Of a DNA stretch of 64,000 nt, positions 21,083-33,978 are shown piece by piece (position 1 is the first letter of the stretch; each line of letters starts with the position of its first letter). The position numbers were made by a program, and so were the translations under genes. The DNA comes from Doryteuthis pealeii (taxonomy: Eukaryota > Mollusca > Cephalopoda > Myopsida > Loliginidae), in NCBI GenBank assembly GCA_023376005.1, contig CM042145.1, positions 67,500,660 to 67,564,659 on the forward strand, written 5' to 3'. The notes beneath the pieces are model-generated. The model did no database searches, was not told where the DNA came from, and saw only the letters and a list, made by a program, of their open reading frames with translations.

Positions 21083-22029
21083 ATGAATATGTTATAAAAT
21101 GTTTTCACTTTAACAACATTTTGTGGTGTTTTCATATCCTTTTATCTATACTCATAAACACACATGTATGCCTTTTCAGTCTTTTATAAAATATTTGTAT
21201 ATATTTCGTGCATTAAATTCCACGCTGTCATCGGACCTTAGAATACACTGAATATATTCTCTGCACAGGGGTAAGTCCTTGTCATATAGAGGGGTTCTGG
21301 TTATTATATAAAACTACAACGAAAGCGCTTTTTTAACCTCTTGGCAGAAAATAACCTCAGACGGGTTGACATGCCGTTTAAGTCATCTAATCCAGGACAG
21401 TATATAGATTTGAAAAATGTAACAAGAAATACCGATACTTAAGTATGCTTAAACGTACTTTTTAACATTTGATATTTAACTTAAATCTGATGGGACTCAT
21501 TTCCTCGATTCGTGTTGTGACCTGTCGATGAGAACCGGCTTCCTTTTCCAGTTTTTCGGACATCCAACTATGCAGTTTTTAAATTGAATATGTTTCCTTT
21601 GTGAGGAACCTGATTTTTATATTTATTGTTATTTCTTCTATTTTTTCTGTTGCATTGACCTGAACTTTGACACACCATTTGAACGCATGGCGCTTCTCTC
21701 TATTCTGTCACATTTTCATGATCTATTTAACCAAATATCACTCGACTGAACAAGTATTCTGTGGGGTAAACATGAACTGAATGTTTTCACGCGTGTTCAA
21801 GGTTAACATTGAACAAATGGTTTTCAGCCAATGTTTCCAACCATGCAAAAATCATTATTACATTCGAGATAGACCTTATATATTCAATTGTTGGATTACT
21901 GTTCTCGTTACATTCGCTTCTTGAATAATCGTAGGGAATAATCAATGAAACCGAATAATATGGCTTAGTTTCTATCGGAAATGTGGCGTACTTAGCGTTA
22001 CGTCTATTGTTGTTGAAAATAAAATCATC
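21083..22029. other. No gene seen
   Basis: AT-rich; includes a short family B fragment at 21390-21420. Nothing else recognised. Confidence 0.45.
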
Positions 22030-22256
22030 ACCCTGAATTTCAAACCTGGACGAAGTTGTTCATGTTTCAAACTGGAAAAGGCATGAATCCATCTCTTCTC
22101 CCCCAAAGATGGGTGAATAATACGACAGACTTAATCCTAACCTTGGTATGGCAACCAGTTTAGGAGAAGGAAAATTATGAATACACGCTAGCGTTACTCC
22201 ACTTAAATCTTACCTTGTGTAACATCCTTCCCGTGATGGGGGGTTTGTATAAATAC
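22030..22256 (+). mobile_element. SINE family 1, diverged, 5' end degraded
   Basis: 'atttcaaacctggacg' (B-box region), 'gggtgaataatacgacagac', 'ccagtttaggagaaggaaaa', 'taacatccttcccgtg', ending 'ggtttgtataaatac'. It ends 42 bp before the Helitron start. Confidence 0.8.
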
Positions 22257-22298
22257 ATAATTCTATAGGAATTCTTAAATTAGCTCGAATGCTGCTAA

Positions 22299-22935
22299 TC
22301 TTATTATAATGGAGATTGTTTGTTTGTCTGTCTGTAACCGAAACTATATTACTTCTCAACTCACAATCCCCTTTGTTATTTACGCCACATTGTCCATGAT
22401 TGTTATTTTTATTTAAACCTCAATTATTAATAAAATTATTTTACATTATTAATACTGTTAACTATATCTACATACTAACACATGCAATTGTATTTATATA
22501 TGCAACAAAATAGCGGGTTACAGTGTGAACAGGAAAGCTAATTTGCATATTGATATTAAAAGTTTAATTTTATCAAATATGCGCTTGGTATTATTGATTT
22601 CTAATTGTTTGTTTTTTTCTTAATGAATATGAGCAAAAATCTCGGGGATAAATCTTAAAAGAAATCTATTAATATAAAGAAATAACAGTAATTTTATTCT
22701 TTACTTCTAATTTAACTGAATAGTTAAATTAGGAAAATTCAGCAATAAAAGGAGGGAGTGATGGAAAATGATGGAAGACTTAGTTTCAAAGTTGTTCTAT
22801 TCTTCGATTATACCCCCTCTGTTTCAAATCATTTTATTTGGATTTTTATTCGGTTTCAAAAGTATTTCAAATTTAACATATTTCACTACATTAAAATTCA
22901 AATACTTGCACCCGGAGGGTGCATATATTTGCTAG
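22299..22935 (+). mobile_element. Non-autonomous Helitron, copy 1 (637 bp)
   Basis: Rolling-circle transposon without coding capacity. The 5' end is TC ('TCTTATTATAATGGAG') preceded by A. The 3' end is CTAG (22932-22935) followed by T, as expected for insertion between A and T. A GC-rich hairpin 'tgcaccc-gga-gggtgca' lies 9 bp before CTAG. The copy at 46067-46707 is ~80-85% identical end to end. A 78-codon frame near the 3' end is not conserved between the copies. No Rep/helicase sequence is present, so it depends on an autonomous relative. Confidence 0.9.
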
Positions 22936-25025
<2,090 letters not shown>

Positions 25026-25029
25026 GAAA

Positions 25030-25084
<55 letters not shown>
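25030..25084. repeat. (TA)n microsatellite
   Basis: About 54 bp of pure AT. Confidence 0.97.
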
Positions 25085-25087
<3 letters not shown>

Positions 25088-25626
25088 CACCTAGTGAGGT
25101 GTAATAATTAGCGAGCTACTTTAATGTAGTAAGTAGACTTCGTGCTACGGGTGAACCTAACGTTGTTTTGTCGACCGACGAGAATTCATGCGGTAAGTCT
25201 GAGAATGGGTCACACAAAAATTGACACATTTTGAAAAGAAAACAGTCACTTAGTAACCGACAGAAAAAGTTGTTCAATTTTGGAGCCAGAAAAAACTCTC
25301 TCCGTTAGGAGTGAGCTATGATTTGTTGAACAAGGTGTTTCTTCATCAACTAAAAGAACACCACTTCCCATCTTAGACCAATCTAAAGAGAGACAGAATC
25401 ACGTGTTTTGAATCTGTCCTTTCCTGTGTACTTGCTGGCATCTATTCACCGGTTTTCGTCTCCAGCAGATATATTCAATGGCAGCAATACGATACAACGT
25501 CATAAAACAATTTTAGTGACTTCCATTCTCAATAAGTGCCCAAGTCGTCTAACCTTGCGCTACTTTTAAGTTTATTAATGATTTAAGACAAATCCCAGAA
25601 ACGAATACTGTCCCTAAGTAGAACTA

Positions 25627-25629
<3 letters not shown>
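25085..25629. other. Unassigned 545 bp between two (TA)n tracts
   Basis: GC content is a little above the surroundings. It is bounded on both sides by 54 bp (TA)n tracts. No protein recognised and no internal inverted repeat noticed. It could be the body of an unclassified mobile element. Confidence 0.4.
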
Positions 25630-25687
<58 letters not shown>

Positions 25688-25709
25688 GTGTGTGTGTGTG
25701 TGTGTGTGT
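25630..25709. repeat. (TA)n(GT)n microsatellite
   Basis: About 54 bp of AT, then 24 bp of GT. Confidence 0.97.
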
Positions 25710-26430
25710 TTGATAATTATGATGACCTAACGATAAAATCTATTGCAATGTGCTTTTTCATTATTTTTAATGAGAAAGCACAATTGTCTTGGCCAAAGAA
25801 AGACCAGAAAATTGATTGAGTTTTAAGGCAAGCTTGTCTGGATAAACGGAAGTTAATAAAGTCAACGCTAATCAACAGTCGCAATAATGTCGTATTGATT
25901 ATCTAAAAGTGGCTTTCTTTCATATGATTTCAAATATTATTCTGGTTCACTTATGAGAATTATACAACATTCATATAATTTGGTGCGCTACGGTCAAAAA
26001 TATCATTAATCAGTATAATTTGGGAACGATTTCGTGTAAAATTATATATATAATGGTGTATTTTCAAATGTTTGCATATATGTGCCTACGAATACAACTT
26101 GTCTTTCTGTCTGTCTCCTAGAATTGATCTAAGATCATTTCACTCTGTAAATCTCGATGCAGTTATCTGGTGGTACATTTGTTTACAATTATCAACAAGT
26201 TTTTGTCTCTGTACGTCTGCCCTATCTATCATTCCCTTTTCTATCCTGGTTTCTTCATCTTTAAAAATTTAACCATAAATAATCGATTTAATTAACTTTA
26301 ATTCGTTTTTAAAATAAAAACGAGTCAACATTTGGCAGTGCCTGAAAAATATAGATACCATTAATGACTTTGTGATCAAACGTGAATTAAAAAAAAAAAT
26401 TTTTTTAATTAAAGCAAATGATAAAGGTAA
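25710..26430. other. No gene seen
   Basis: AT-rich; a 66-codon frame at 26072-26272 is rich in Ser and Leu without family features. Confidence 0.45.
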
Positions 26431-26434
26431 TTTT

Positions 26435-26645
26435 TTTCAAAGTGGAAAATAAAATCAATTTTTTTTCGAAAGTGGAAAATAGAATTTTCCCTTTTGTTAA
26501 AACATAAAATTGTAACCCTAACCCTAAATTTAAACCTAACCAAAGTGGAAAATAGAATTTTTTTTCCAAAGTGGAAAATAGAATTTTCCCCTATGTTAAA
26601 ACATAAAATTGTAACCCTAACCCTAAATTTAAACCTAACCTAACA
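26435..26645 (+). repeat. Two tandem ~99 bp units carrying telomere-like CCCTAA words
   Basis: 'gtaaccctaaccctaaattt' occurs at 26512 and 26611, each followed by 'aaacctaacc' and preceded by 'aaagtggaaaatagaatttt' and 'gttaaaacataaaattgtaa'. The core is two CCCTAA units plus degenerate ones. This is a short satellite, not a telomere. Confidence 0.9.
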
Positions 26646-27036
26646 AGATAACATTTTTTAAAAAATTAGCTTTAGATAGATTAATTTAAAGTTTGTATCA
26701 CAGAATTGTACAGCAACTACTTTTAAAGCAAGTACCTTTTAGATAAAATCCCAGATTGCTCGTCAATAATCATTTAATCTTTTAGATTTTAAATTGACGA
26801 AATAAAATTATTTTTTTTCAGCAATCTAAATTCGAGCAGAATGGGCGACCCGACGGGTTACGTCTTTTTTAGTATTTATATAAACGTTCGGATTTAATTT
26901 TTCTGGTTGATACTTACAACTGAAATATTTGATATTATTCACTTATCTATATATACAAAGAAATTTCGTGGTATGTACATGACGTCTATAACTCAATAAA
27001 GTGAGACACAGCATTGAAATCTCGTATACACCTTAA

Positions 27037-27180
27037 TATGTTTATAACTAGGAAACGTACAAAGTTCAGTTTTTGATTTTTACGGATTAAGTGATATAAA
27101 TCAATAATTAAACAAAAATCAATCAATTTGGGGAACTCTTCTCAGTTCTTCCTAAGTTTGTCCAAAAAGACAATCCATAG
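27037..27180 (+). repeat. Diverged copy of 2145-2290
   Basis: Shared words 'atgtttataa', 'aatcaatcaatttggggaac', 'cagttcttc'. Function unknown. Confidence 0.5.
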
Positions 27181-27204
27181 TTTAATATATGTAACCTATT
27201 TTCG

Positions 27205-27925
27205 AACTCGTCTAGGTGAATATATTTTGCCGTAGACTGCATTCAGTTTCAGTCGAATATATTTCGACAGCCGCATATGCTTACCAAGCATTCAGGCCCT
27301 GTGTCTTTGGCCATTGGACGGGTAAGATATATCATATTGGCGTGAATCCCAGGGTGATATCCCCCCAGGCAACATCTGTCCCCATTGTCTAAAATCGGGC
27401 TACGTTTATCACCCATTGCCTGAAGAACCAAAAGATGAATTCCAAGGGGATAAACACATTTTTAACACTCGCCATCGCATGGAGTTTCGGGTTATGCGTA
27501 GCTCGCCACAAAAATCGGAATTTGAGTTCATCTGAGATGATGAGATATCGGAAAATATCTACCTTGACAGCAGCAGCCCGACCGAAGTGTGGTATCTGTG
27601 CCCGGAACTGGCAAAAGCTTCTTGCTCGATTCCAGGAGCCCCTCCCCCCCACACATATAGCACTTTGGCAGGTTCATCTAAAAGGGGACAGGGCAGAGTT
27701 TATTGTCCAGTGCCTGATGCGCCCCAAAAGAGGAATACAGATGGAATTTCAAGCAATTTTTAATCCCAACTTGGGCCTCACCACATTTGGCCTGATGGGT
27801 AGACAAATATCCAGTCGAAAATCATTTACAACTGAATATCGAAGTCAATTCTTGCCTTATGCCCATACGTGAAACACCTCTTACACGTTGCGAACTTTGC
27901 CTTCAGTATAGTTCGATAAAGCTTA
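27205..27925 (+). repeat. GC-rich SINE-like family 5, two degraded cores inside a larger repeat
   Basis: The outer parts match 8640-9000 ('gtgaatatattttgccgt', 'attcagtttcagtcgaa' at the start; 'gccttcagtatagttcg' at the end). Two cores are seen: ~27290-27470 ('ggccattggacggg', 'ccccccaggcaacatctgtc', 'attgcctgaag') and ~27620-27770 ('gggcagagtttattgtcc', 'agtgcctgatgcgcccc', 'ggaatttcaagcaattttt'). A 145-codon plus-strand frame (27435-27872) and an 87-codon minus-strand frame run through these copies and are not genes. Confidence 0.6.
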
Positions 27926-28099
27926 TCCCTAAGTTAATTCTTTAAGTACAATATCATTATACCCACTTAAATATTACCCATTTCCACAGGTTAAATTTTA
28001 ATACAATGCAATTTTCATAATTTAGTACGAATTGTATAAATTGTTATTTGTTCGAAGAAAAAATAAGGTACATATGGATTTATTTCTTTAAAAATGTAG

Positions 28100-28770
28100 T
28101 AATTTTTAGCCCTGGCTAAGCTGGACGTCATTTTTCTCAAGATTCCAGATGAGATTTTTGCGGGAATCTTACTACTAGATAATAACCCTAGCTAGAATCT
28201 GGATGACATGGCATGAGGCTCGGAAAACTAAGACGGGTTTGCAATTTCTAAGTGGGTAAGCTAAACAATGTAGGGAGGAAGTTATAAGAGGTGGTTTCCT
28301 TTGTGTGATTGCACCAATACAAAAATGAAGGCTAGATTATAAAACATTGAATTTACAGACCGCTTTCAGCCGATTTTCAGACCTGAATTTAGCACAGAAG
28401 GGGGTCCGGTGTGCTTCGGTCACTGGACCGGTGTATTCAATTAATAGCGTCGGTCGCAGGGGGCTAACCCCCAGGCAATACCTGCCCCCTTGGGGGCATG
28501 GCTGGGTTTATTGCCCAGCGCCTGAGGCGCCCCCTTGAGGGGGAATGCCGAAGGGATCGGCGCAATTTTTGTTCTTTTCCACCCATGAGCTTCGTCTTGT
28601 GGATGGCCCACATTATAACGTGGCCTTGTGCCCAGCCCATACAAGTGGGGTATGAGGCAAATACCCGTATGTTACTTCACCAGTAGTTGTACCCTGAGAG
28701 TAAACTCAAGCAATGACGATATAATTAATCTTAAAACCATCAAATGATAGTTACGGATTAGCTACGTAAG
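28100..28770 (+). repeat. Dispersed repeat family A, copy 3, interrupted
   Basis: The left part 28100-28404 and right part ~28665-28770 match copies 1 and 2. Between them lies a GC-rich element absent from the other copies, which gives the relative age. Confidence 0.7.
28405..28664 (+). mobile_element. GC-rich SINE, family 5
   Basis: 'ggggtccggtgtgcttcggt', 'aatagcgtcggtcgcagg', 'caggcaatacctgccccc', 'gggtttattgcccagcgcc', 'aatgccgaagggatcggcgc', 'tgtgcccagcccatacaag', 'ggggtatgaggcaaata'. The copy at 57928-58228 is ~85% identical and has perfect target-site duplications. No tRNA-like A and B boxes are obvious, so the Pol III head, if any, is of another type. Frames on both strands here are incidental. 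Confidence 0.8.
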
Positions 28771-29340
28771 TCATATGTGGTAAATTTTCTCAGAAGTAAG
28801 TAAGTAACAGAGTCTCACACATATGTGATAAGTATCTAAGGAGGTCGAGTAATATTTTTATTTATCTATTTGTTGTGTTGTGTTGCTTGCTTCTGTGTCC
28901 CCCATCTCTCTCTCTCATTTATTATTTTAATTATCTGAAAAGAAATAAAGTTTATATGAAATATTTATTCGTAGAGATGGTCAGCCTTATTTTCATACTA
29001 GTTTTTAACAATTCCGGTTTCAATAAATAATTACTTGATGTATTTGATTTATAATATTGTGTTATTCTTAAGTTTATTAAGAACATTCTATGTATGATTT
29101 AATTTCGAAATCATTGAAATAAAAAAATAGCTGTAATATTTCATATGGGTATTTATCAGGTTTCGTTAGTTTTTCTAATCAATAAATAGTTAGAAATGAT
29201 TTTTGCGAAATAATTACTTGCTAACAAGAACCTAGCAAAACTCCGATGACTCTACAGGGGACTCGAAAAACTAAGAAGGGATATAACTTTCAAAGACAGT
29301 AAGCTGAACAATTTCATATACATTTCATATAAATAAAATT
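28771..29340. other. Family A partial copy 4 and unassigned sequence
   Basis: 29225-29312 matches family A ('gatgactctacaggggactc', 'gaaaaactaagaaggg', 'agtaagctgaacaat'). The rest shows nothing. Confidence 0.5.
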
Positions 29341-29364
29341 ATTCTCACTTCTCTTGTGAGAGAA

Positions 29365-29379
29365 TGTGTGTGTGTGTGT

Positions 29380-29451
<72 letters not shown>

Positions 29452-29475
29452 TGTGTGTGTGGTTGTGTGTGTATG
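29365..29475. repeat. (GT)n(GA)n(GT)n compound microsatellite
   Basis: About 45 bp GT, 40 bp GA with one GGA slip, then ~22 bp GT. Confidence 0.97.
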
Positions 29476-30420
29476 TTAGAACTATCTATCGCAACTTCCC
29501 ATAATAATTCTAAATTGATCTTAAAGAGTCAGAATTCCTGACATGAATAAATAGATTTTATTTTTTAATTGAATTGAAGGCCAAAAGTTTTGTATGATAA
29601 GCAAAAGGCAGAGCTATTGCGCCGAATCACCTTTCAAATTCATTGGACGCTACAATTATCTTTGAAAGTCATTGAAATGGTCAAAAGTCGATGAACGACC
29701 ACTGGCGATGGTGGGTACTACACAGCATCTCCCATCCGTCACAGTTAAGAACTAATATACATATAAACTAAGTTAATTTCTTGAAAGTGCATTCTATCTC
29801 GATGAATACTACCTGCTTCCATTCATTCCCAGGTCGAAGCACTTCCGAAGAGAAATGCTAAATCATTACCATTCAACTTACCCGGGAATGAGGACGGTTG
29901 AGATCACCTTTCCGTATTGAATAAGTGCAGTATGTTGGGATTTGGATCGTATCAAATACATAGGTTGAATTAGTAAACATTACACTGTACTCATGAATTA
30001 ATTAGGCAACCTATTCGAATTGTTGCTGATATTATTGATATTTTTCGGGCTATATTTTATTTCTCAGGTGCAAGTTTTAACGACATAAAGTTCAATGCAT
30101 ATCGATAGCACTTTGGTTGCAAATATGATAATAAACTGTTAGTTTTAATGTCAAGTCTTTTCTAAATATTAGGGTGGAATGTGGAATTTGGTGACTGATG
30201 TAGTTACGTAAGTTTATGAGTGTTCAAGTCCCGTTCGATTTTCAGATACTAAATTTCAAATCAAACACTTCGGTTGCCTGTTAAAATTCTGATACTACCC
30301 AATCTTCCACATTCTTATAATTTGCTTACCCACAGAAAGGTTAGAAAATATATGGCATTCCTATCTATCAATCTATTAATCTATTGAATTATTCTACCAA
30401 TATGAATGCTTGGTTATCTA
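29476..30420. other. No gene seen
   Basis: Unassigned AT-rich sequence with neither recognised repeats nor long frames. Confidence 0.45.
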
Positions 30421-30423
30421 TCC

Positions 30424-30454
<31 letters not shown>

Positions 30455-30457
30455 AAA
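30421..30457. repeat. (ATCT)n tetranucleotide array
   Basis: About nine units. Confidence 0.95.
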
Positions 30458-30479
30458 TCCTTCCATTTATTTCTGAGGA

Positions 30480-30779
30480 GTGAATCAAATAATAAATATG
30501 ATCTTGAATGTATCTATAAACAAATTGATGACAAATGATAATGCCTTGGAAAACAATTATATAAACAGACAGATGACATTGTCTGGAAGATTTCCTTATA
30601 TTTTGGTGCAATTAAAGGAAGAACACGAAAGTAATTCCCCAGTTTACTCCCTAAAAACAGAAACAATAAATAAAAAAAACATTAACATGCAAAGAGTGTT
30701 ATATTTTCTGCAGAATTGTTTTGTGCTGAACGACCAAATCGAAATTTATGTATGTAGTCAGACGCGGGTAAAGATTTAG
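30480..30779 (+). other. 99-codon open frame without recognised family
   Basis: Composition is rich in Asn, Ile and Lys, as expected of AT-rich DNA. No signal peptide, membrane segment or motif is visible, and no promoter or splice evidence was found. Most likely chance. Confidence 0.1.
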
Positions 30780-31137
30780 GTGGGAAAATAATGGCGGGTA
30801 ATAAGAGTTGCTCATGTATTTCCTCGGATTTATGTTCTAAGTATATCGAAACTGTTTTCTCTCAACGGCTTAATTGGTTTTGTATGTTCTGATTAGACTG
30901 TTGGGACTAGAAAAGAATGTTAAAGAAACAAATGCCTTCACGTACTTCTTTTTATTGTTTATTTAACAGTAGAAAAAGAAATGATCGAGTATTAGACTTT
31001 ATTTGAAGTGGAATATATTAATGTATATCAAGATGTAAAATAAAAAGGGAAAATCAGAAATCACATTAAATATACAGACACATGAATAGGGATAATAAGA
31101 GAAAACAAACGTAAAGGATTAAGCCGAAGACAACACA

Positions 31138-31138
31138 T

Positions 31139-31201
<63 letters not shown>
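31138..31201. repeat. (GA)n microsatellite
   Basis: About 62 bp of GA followed by AAAG repeats to ~31235. Confidence 0.97.
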
Positions 31202-31202
<1 letters not shown>

Positions 31203-31314
31203 AATAAAGAAAGAAAGAAAAAAGAAAGAAAGAAAATGATGTTTCTTTGCTCAGCAGATGAGTTATAAAACAGCTTCATTGTAAATAAAATATACGGGGT
31301 ATTGAAAATGCAGA

Positions 31315-31315
<1 letters not shown>

Positions 31316-31351
<36 letters not shown>

Positions 31352-31480
31352 CTTCTCGGTGTGTATGTTGTGTTTGTTTGTACTTCTGTGTGTGTGTTTC
31401 CTTGGTTTTGTGTGCATTTGTCTGTATGTATTTTACTATATATATATATATATATATATTATGTGTGTGTGTGTGTGTCA
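31316..31480. repeat. (GT)n, (TA)n and (GT)n tracts
   Basis: GT at 31316-31350, TA at 31437-31460 and GT at 31462-31478, with GT-rich sequence between. Confidence 0.95.
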
Positions 31481-31622
31481 CATTAAAATAAAGAGAACGT
31501 TGAAGAGCTCTGAGAGAGTTGCGTAAACTTATTAAAGACTACCATTAAAAACACTTTCGGTATACACAAGGAAATGTCCTGGGATTATTTTCCCCTTTTT
31601 CTAGTAAATAAAATACTTGCAG

Positions 31623-31633
31623 ATTCCTTATAA
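31623..31633 (+). repeat. Target-site duplication of SINE, left copy
   Basis: 'attccttataa', repeated with one mismatch at 31905-31915 ('attctttataa'). Confidence 0.7.
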
Positions 31634-31900
31634 GTAAAAAAAGTAAAGTAAAGTCGACGGGGCGGCCTAAAGTCGGTATCAGCCAGTCATCGAGGGGGTC
31701 TATCCCCTTTTCAATAGCGCTAGACCAAGGAGATTGTTTTAGCATCTGAGGTGGAGCGCCACACCTACCATCAGCTCCTTACTTTACCGCCCAGATCCCT
31801 GAGCTACTCATACACTGAGTTGGCGAGGACCGGTATCGAACTAGGAACCTTGTGGTTTCTAGCCGAACGCTCTACCGACGACTGAGCTAACCCGGCCCGT
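31634..31900 (-). mobile_element. tRNA-headed SINE, family 2, copy 2
   Basis: Minus-strand head 'gggccgggttagctcagtcg' carries a 3-base duplication (GTC) in the A-box loop, then 'tcggtagagcgttcggctag'. The B box is 'ggttcctagttcgatacc'. The tail is a run of AAAGT-like units ('aagtaaaaaaagtaaagtaa' on the plus strand). The body is ~90% identical to 6617-6861. Confidence 0.88.
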
Positions 31901-31915
31901 ATATATTCTTTATAA

Positions 31916-32369
31916 TGAGAGGAAATCTTGAGACCTAGTAAAACACACTTCACATATTTACTCATCTGTTTGTGTTTGGAATGATGCAGTCGTGCTACCT
32001 GGAAGTAACAAAGAACATCTTGCAGAAAACATACAAAACACAAGAGAATTAGCCCTTTCTATACTAGTTCTATACTTGGCCTCTTTACGCCACAAACAAA
32101 TGTCAAGCCCGATATACTGCCTGGATCTTATACGTGCAGTAAAAAGGCGTATTTTCTCAACCTTTTGCAGTTCTAATACGATCTTATACTAAGTTAACCT
32201 GCTTACTATTACTTCTAAATTTATTTAATGCCTGGCGGGAACAATTTTTGAAAGAAGACCGATATTAATATACTTTTATTATACCGGTATAAAATAAAAC
32301 AATTCAGTATCAATACCAAACTGACACTACCGGTATTGGAAGTGAACCCAAATGTTCATATTAACTTCG
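31916..32369. other. No gene seen
   Basis: Unassigned; two short frames on opposite strands overlap without family features. Confidence 0.45.
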
Positions 32370-32466
32370 TATGCATATTTACCAACCACTGCAACGTCCA
32401 GGGTTTGAACTCGTCTTGCACTATCCATTTCCTACGACGGTAACGATTATACCACGTGCATATTGA
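32370..32466 (-). mobile_element. SINE family 1 with internal deletion (~80 bp left)
   Basis: The 3' end 'atatttaccaacc' is joined directly to the 5' head 'acgtccagggtttgaactc' ... 'ccatttcctacgacggtaac' 'gattataccacgtgc', so ~200 bp of body is missing. 'tgcatatt' occurs at both edges (32373 and 32458) and may be the target-site duplication. Confidence 0.75.
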
Positions 32467-33205
32467 CCCTTTTACAACAATCAAGTGCTTGGAATTATTT
32501 GATAGAAAAGTTAAAGATTACGAACAGTTAAGGTGATGCAGTAAAGATCAAAAGATATGAGCATCATTTCTTATTCCAAAATCTATCGAAGAAGAAAATG
32601 CTAAACTCGCCGCCTCAAGCAATTTCTATAATAAAAAAACATGGAAAATCATTTTGAAACACAAATTTGTTAAGAGATCCGATTCTCTGACACTCTTGAT
32701 GAATATACACCCATAAAAAAATGTGAGATACATAAACACAATCACAAAGACAATCAATATTGGTTCTTAGGTTTGGTTAACACTCATAAAAAATAAGAAT
32801 TCAGTAGATAAGCAATACCAGATAATCAGGATTTGCATTTCTGCATTTCATCTTGAACAATCTGGACATTCTCATTTTTTACTAGAGGGTGGTGCAAGAT
32901 GATAATGATTGTACAATAAAGAAACACGAATATTAATATATAGATTTTTAAATAATATCTTGATTTAAAAAATATATATCCATTTTAAAAAATGGAGATG
33001 TTTTTTTTAATTAAGATATTTCTTTCTAAATTAAGATATTTATTTAAAAAATCTAGTTATTAAATATTATATTTCTCTTCTATTTGTTTTATTCGGTTAT
33101 TCTTACACCATTTCTGAAATTTAGTCTACGATCATATTAATTATGGCTGACTTATTTGGATGATCTGGACAGTCTCGTTTTTTACTAATAGTGTCAACAT
33201 AATCT
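32467..33205. other. No gene seen
   Basis: AT-rich. It may hold the decayed N-terminal part of the hAT remnant that begins downstream, but nothing is readable. Confidence 0.4.
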
Positions 33206-33393
33206 ACATTTTAAAAAGGGGCTAGCTGATTTTGGCGTTGGTCTTGATAAACATATGATAGCGAGTACAAGAGACGGTGCCACAACAGTGTTTATCACGT
33301 GTAATTCATCTGGTTATTTATTTGATTTTGTATAAAAAGAGATTGCAAAGTAACCAGTGTGAGAATTGTATCCGTGAAGAATCTGAATAATTA

Positions 33394-33515
33394 GTTGAAA
33401 GCCAATAAAAGTGAAGAAAGGGGTAGGAGGAAGAAGATAAATCTACTGTCACATCCAATGAAATTTCAAATGAAAAAAAATAAAGTAAAAATCAAAAAGT
33501 CCTTTCTTAATAATA
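33394..33515 (+). repeat. Direct repeat, left copy (~120 bp)
   Basis: 'aagccaataaaagtgaagaa', 'aggggtaggaggaagaagat', 'ctactgtcacatccaatgaa', 'tcctttcttaata'. The right copy is at 33863-33978 with ~6 differences. Confidence 0.93.
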
Positions 33516-33539
33516 ATTGTCGTTGGCTCAGACACACAC

Positions 33540-33845
33540 TCCACACACTGGAATTCCTTAGCTGGACCATTTCCCAGAGGGCATCCATCATTAAAATGTG
33601 GTGACTCTTTTTCTGCCCTGGGATCTTCTGGACGTTGTGGCACATTGTAGGCAAACAGAGCCTCGACATTTACCACATGACTATATATTTTCAGAGGTAT
33701 TTTCTGATTTTAAGCAAAGATGGCATACATGATTTTCTGGGCACAATTCTAGGTCTGAGCATCGCCCAGTTTTATTGGCACGCTTCACCCATGTGCCCAA
33801 AAGTTTGAATTTAAAAAAAGAAATAGAAAGAAAAAAAGAAAAAAA
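33540..33845 (-). pseudogene. Cysteine-rich coding remnant between direct repeats
   Basis: On the minus strand the frame GRCSDLELCPENHVCHLCLK (~33720-33780) is followed after a stop by SCGKCRGSVCLQC (~33630-33670), then in another frame by NDGCPLGNGPAKEF and QCVEC (~33510-33580). The spacing CxxC-x10-CxxC-x4-CxxC suggests a zinc-binding domain, loosely like the C-terminal cysteine-rich domain of piggyBac transposases. Other zinc ribbons remain possible. Broken by stops and frameshifts; not a working gene. Confidence 0.35.
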
Positions 33846-33862
33846 AAAAAAATAATTAGTAG

Positions 33863-33978
33863 AAGCCAATAAAAGTCAAGAAAGGGGTAGGAGGAAGAAG
33901 ATAAAGCTACTGTCACATCAAATGAAATTTCAAATGAAAAAAATAAAGGAAAAATCAAAAATCCTTTCTTAATATTTG
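33863..33978 (+). repeat. Direct repeat, right copy (~116 bp)
   Basis: Near-identical to 33394-33515, so the duplication is recent relative to the decay of the hAT remnant around it. Confidence 0.93.

Noticed and set aside
26435..26645. True telomere
   Set aside because: Only two perfect CCCTAA units per copy, embedded in non-telomeric sequence.
26435..26645. CRISPR array
   Set aside because: Two large tandem units, no short regular repeats with unique spacers; the window is clearly eukaryotic.
27435..27872. 145-codon plus-strand frame
   Set aside because: Lies in degraded GC-rich SINE copies whose better copies elsewhere do not keep the frame.
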